Shown here piece by piece: positions 6,110 through 6,238 of a DNA stretch of 6,238 nucleotides (the first letter of the stretch is position 1; each line of letters begins with the position of its first letter). The DNA lies in contig JAGWUK010000196.1 of assembly GCA_028868455.1 (NCBI GenBank), positions 1 to 6,238 on the forward strand, read 5' to 3'. The notes beneath the pieces are model-generated. The model ran no database searches and was not told the origin of the DNA. It saw nothing but the letters and a program-made list of their open reading frames with translations. This stretch comes from Burkholderiales bacterium (GTDB taxonomy: Bacteria > Pseudomonadota > Gammaproteobacteria > Burkholderiales > Burkholderiaceae_D). A program made the translations under genes and the position numbers.

Positions 6110-6238
6110 TTATTGAAGAAACCGTTCAATATCAACATAGAATTTACGCAAAATTGCCCGGCAATTTTTCGATTCACTGATCAATGTAATCAAGACATCT
6201 GGCACATTGCCAAATATTGATGCGCCGTGAAAACCAAA
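6110..6238 (-). other. Open minus-strand frame from the right edge (possible C-terminal gene fragment)
   Basis: Reading the minus strand from the last base, 42 sense codons run to a TAA at 6112-6110. The product contains NVPDVLITLISESKNCRAIL and ends RKFYVDIERFLQ. I do not recognise the family. An open frame of this length is unremarkable by chance, and other frames in this AT-richer stretch are also open for similar lengths. If real, it would be the tail of a gene 98 bp upstream of the channel on the same strand. Otherwise the stretch from 6013 to 6238 is simply the channel's upstream region. Confidence 0.2.
6150..6168. repeat. Near-perfect 19-bp palindrome upstream of the channel gene
   Basis: AAAATTGCC (6150-6158) and GGCAATTTT (6160-6168) are exact reverse complements around a single C. 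As RNA it folds as an 8-bp stem with a 3-nt loop, flanked by T-rich sequence on both strands, so it could act as a weak two-way terminator. As DNA it has the shape of a dimeric regulator's operator. It lies 138 bp upstream of the channel start and within the possible edge reading frame. Confidence 0.55.

Overview
The window looks like ordinary chromosomal DNA from a betaproteobacterium. The Oxalobacteraceae (Herminiimonas/Janthinobacterium-like) are my best guess. This rests on the dnaX-ybaB-recR order, the character of the DnaX and RecR proteins, and a moderately GC-rich coding composition. The genus is inference. There are no RNA genes, insertion sequences, CRISPR arrays or phage genes.

Left half, all on the minus strand: dnaX (DNA polymerase III tau subunit, 2730 to 493), ybaB/ebfC (430 to 104) and the first 33 codons of recR (from 101 off the left edge). 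This is the classic replication/recombination-repair operon. ybaB and recR are almost contiguous, and a weak hairpin overlaps the dnaX stop codon. A good -10 box sits so close to the dnaX ATG that the transcript could be leaderless.

Middle: a TetR-family regulator (minus) is divergent from a full-length aidB homologue (plus, 548 aa), an acyl-CoA dehydrogenase-like flavoprotein linked to alkylation damage in enterobacteria. They share about 105 bp of control region with one clear ribosome-binding site and weak candidate promoter and operator elements. The natural inference is that the TetR protein controls aidB and itself. A perfect 10-bp inverted repeat lies in the last codons of tetR, just upstream of dnaX.

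Right part: a six-transmembrane potassium channel (minus, 274 aa) with a TVGYGD selectivity filter and a C-terminal coiled coil. It converges on aidB. A textbook intrinsic terminator serving aidB is embedded in the last codons of the channel gene. The final 226 bp are AT-richer. They hold a weak promoter for the channel, a near-perfect palindrome, and a minus-strand reading frame open from the right edge that could be the tail of another gene.

I found no convincing undescribed multi-gene system. The most interesting items are the TetR-aidB pairing, the terminator inside a coding end, the possible leaderless dnaX start, and an acidic Trp-containing patch in the DnaX linker.
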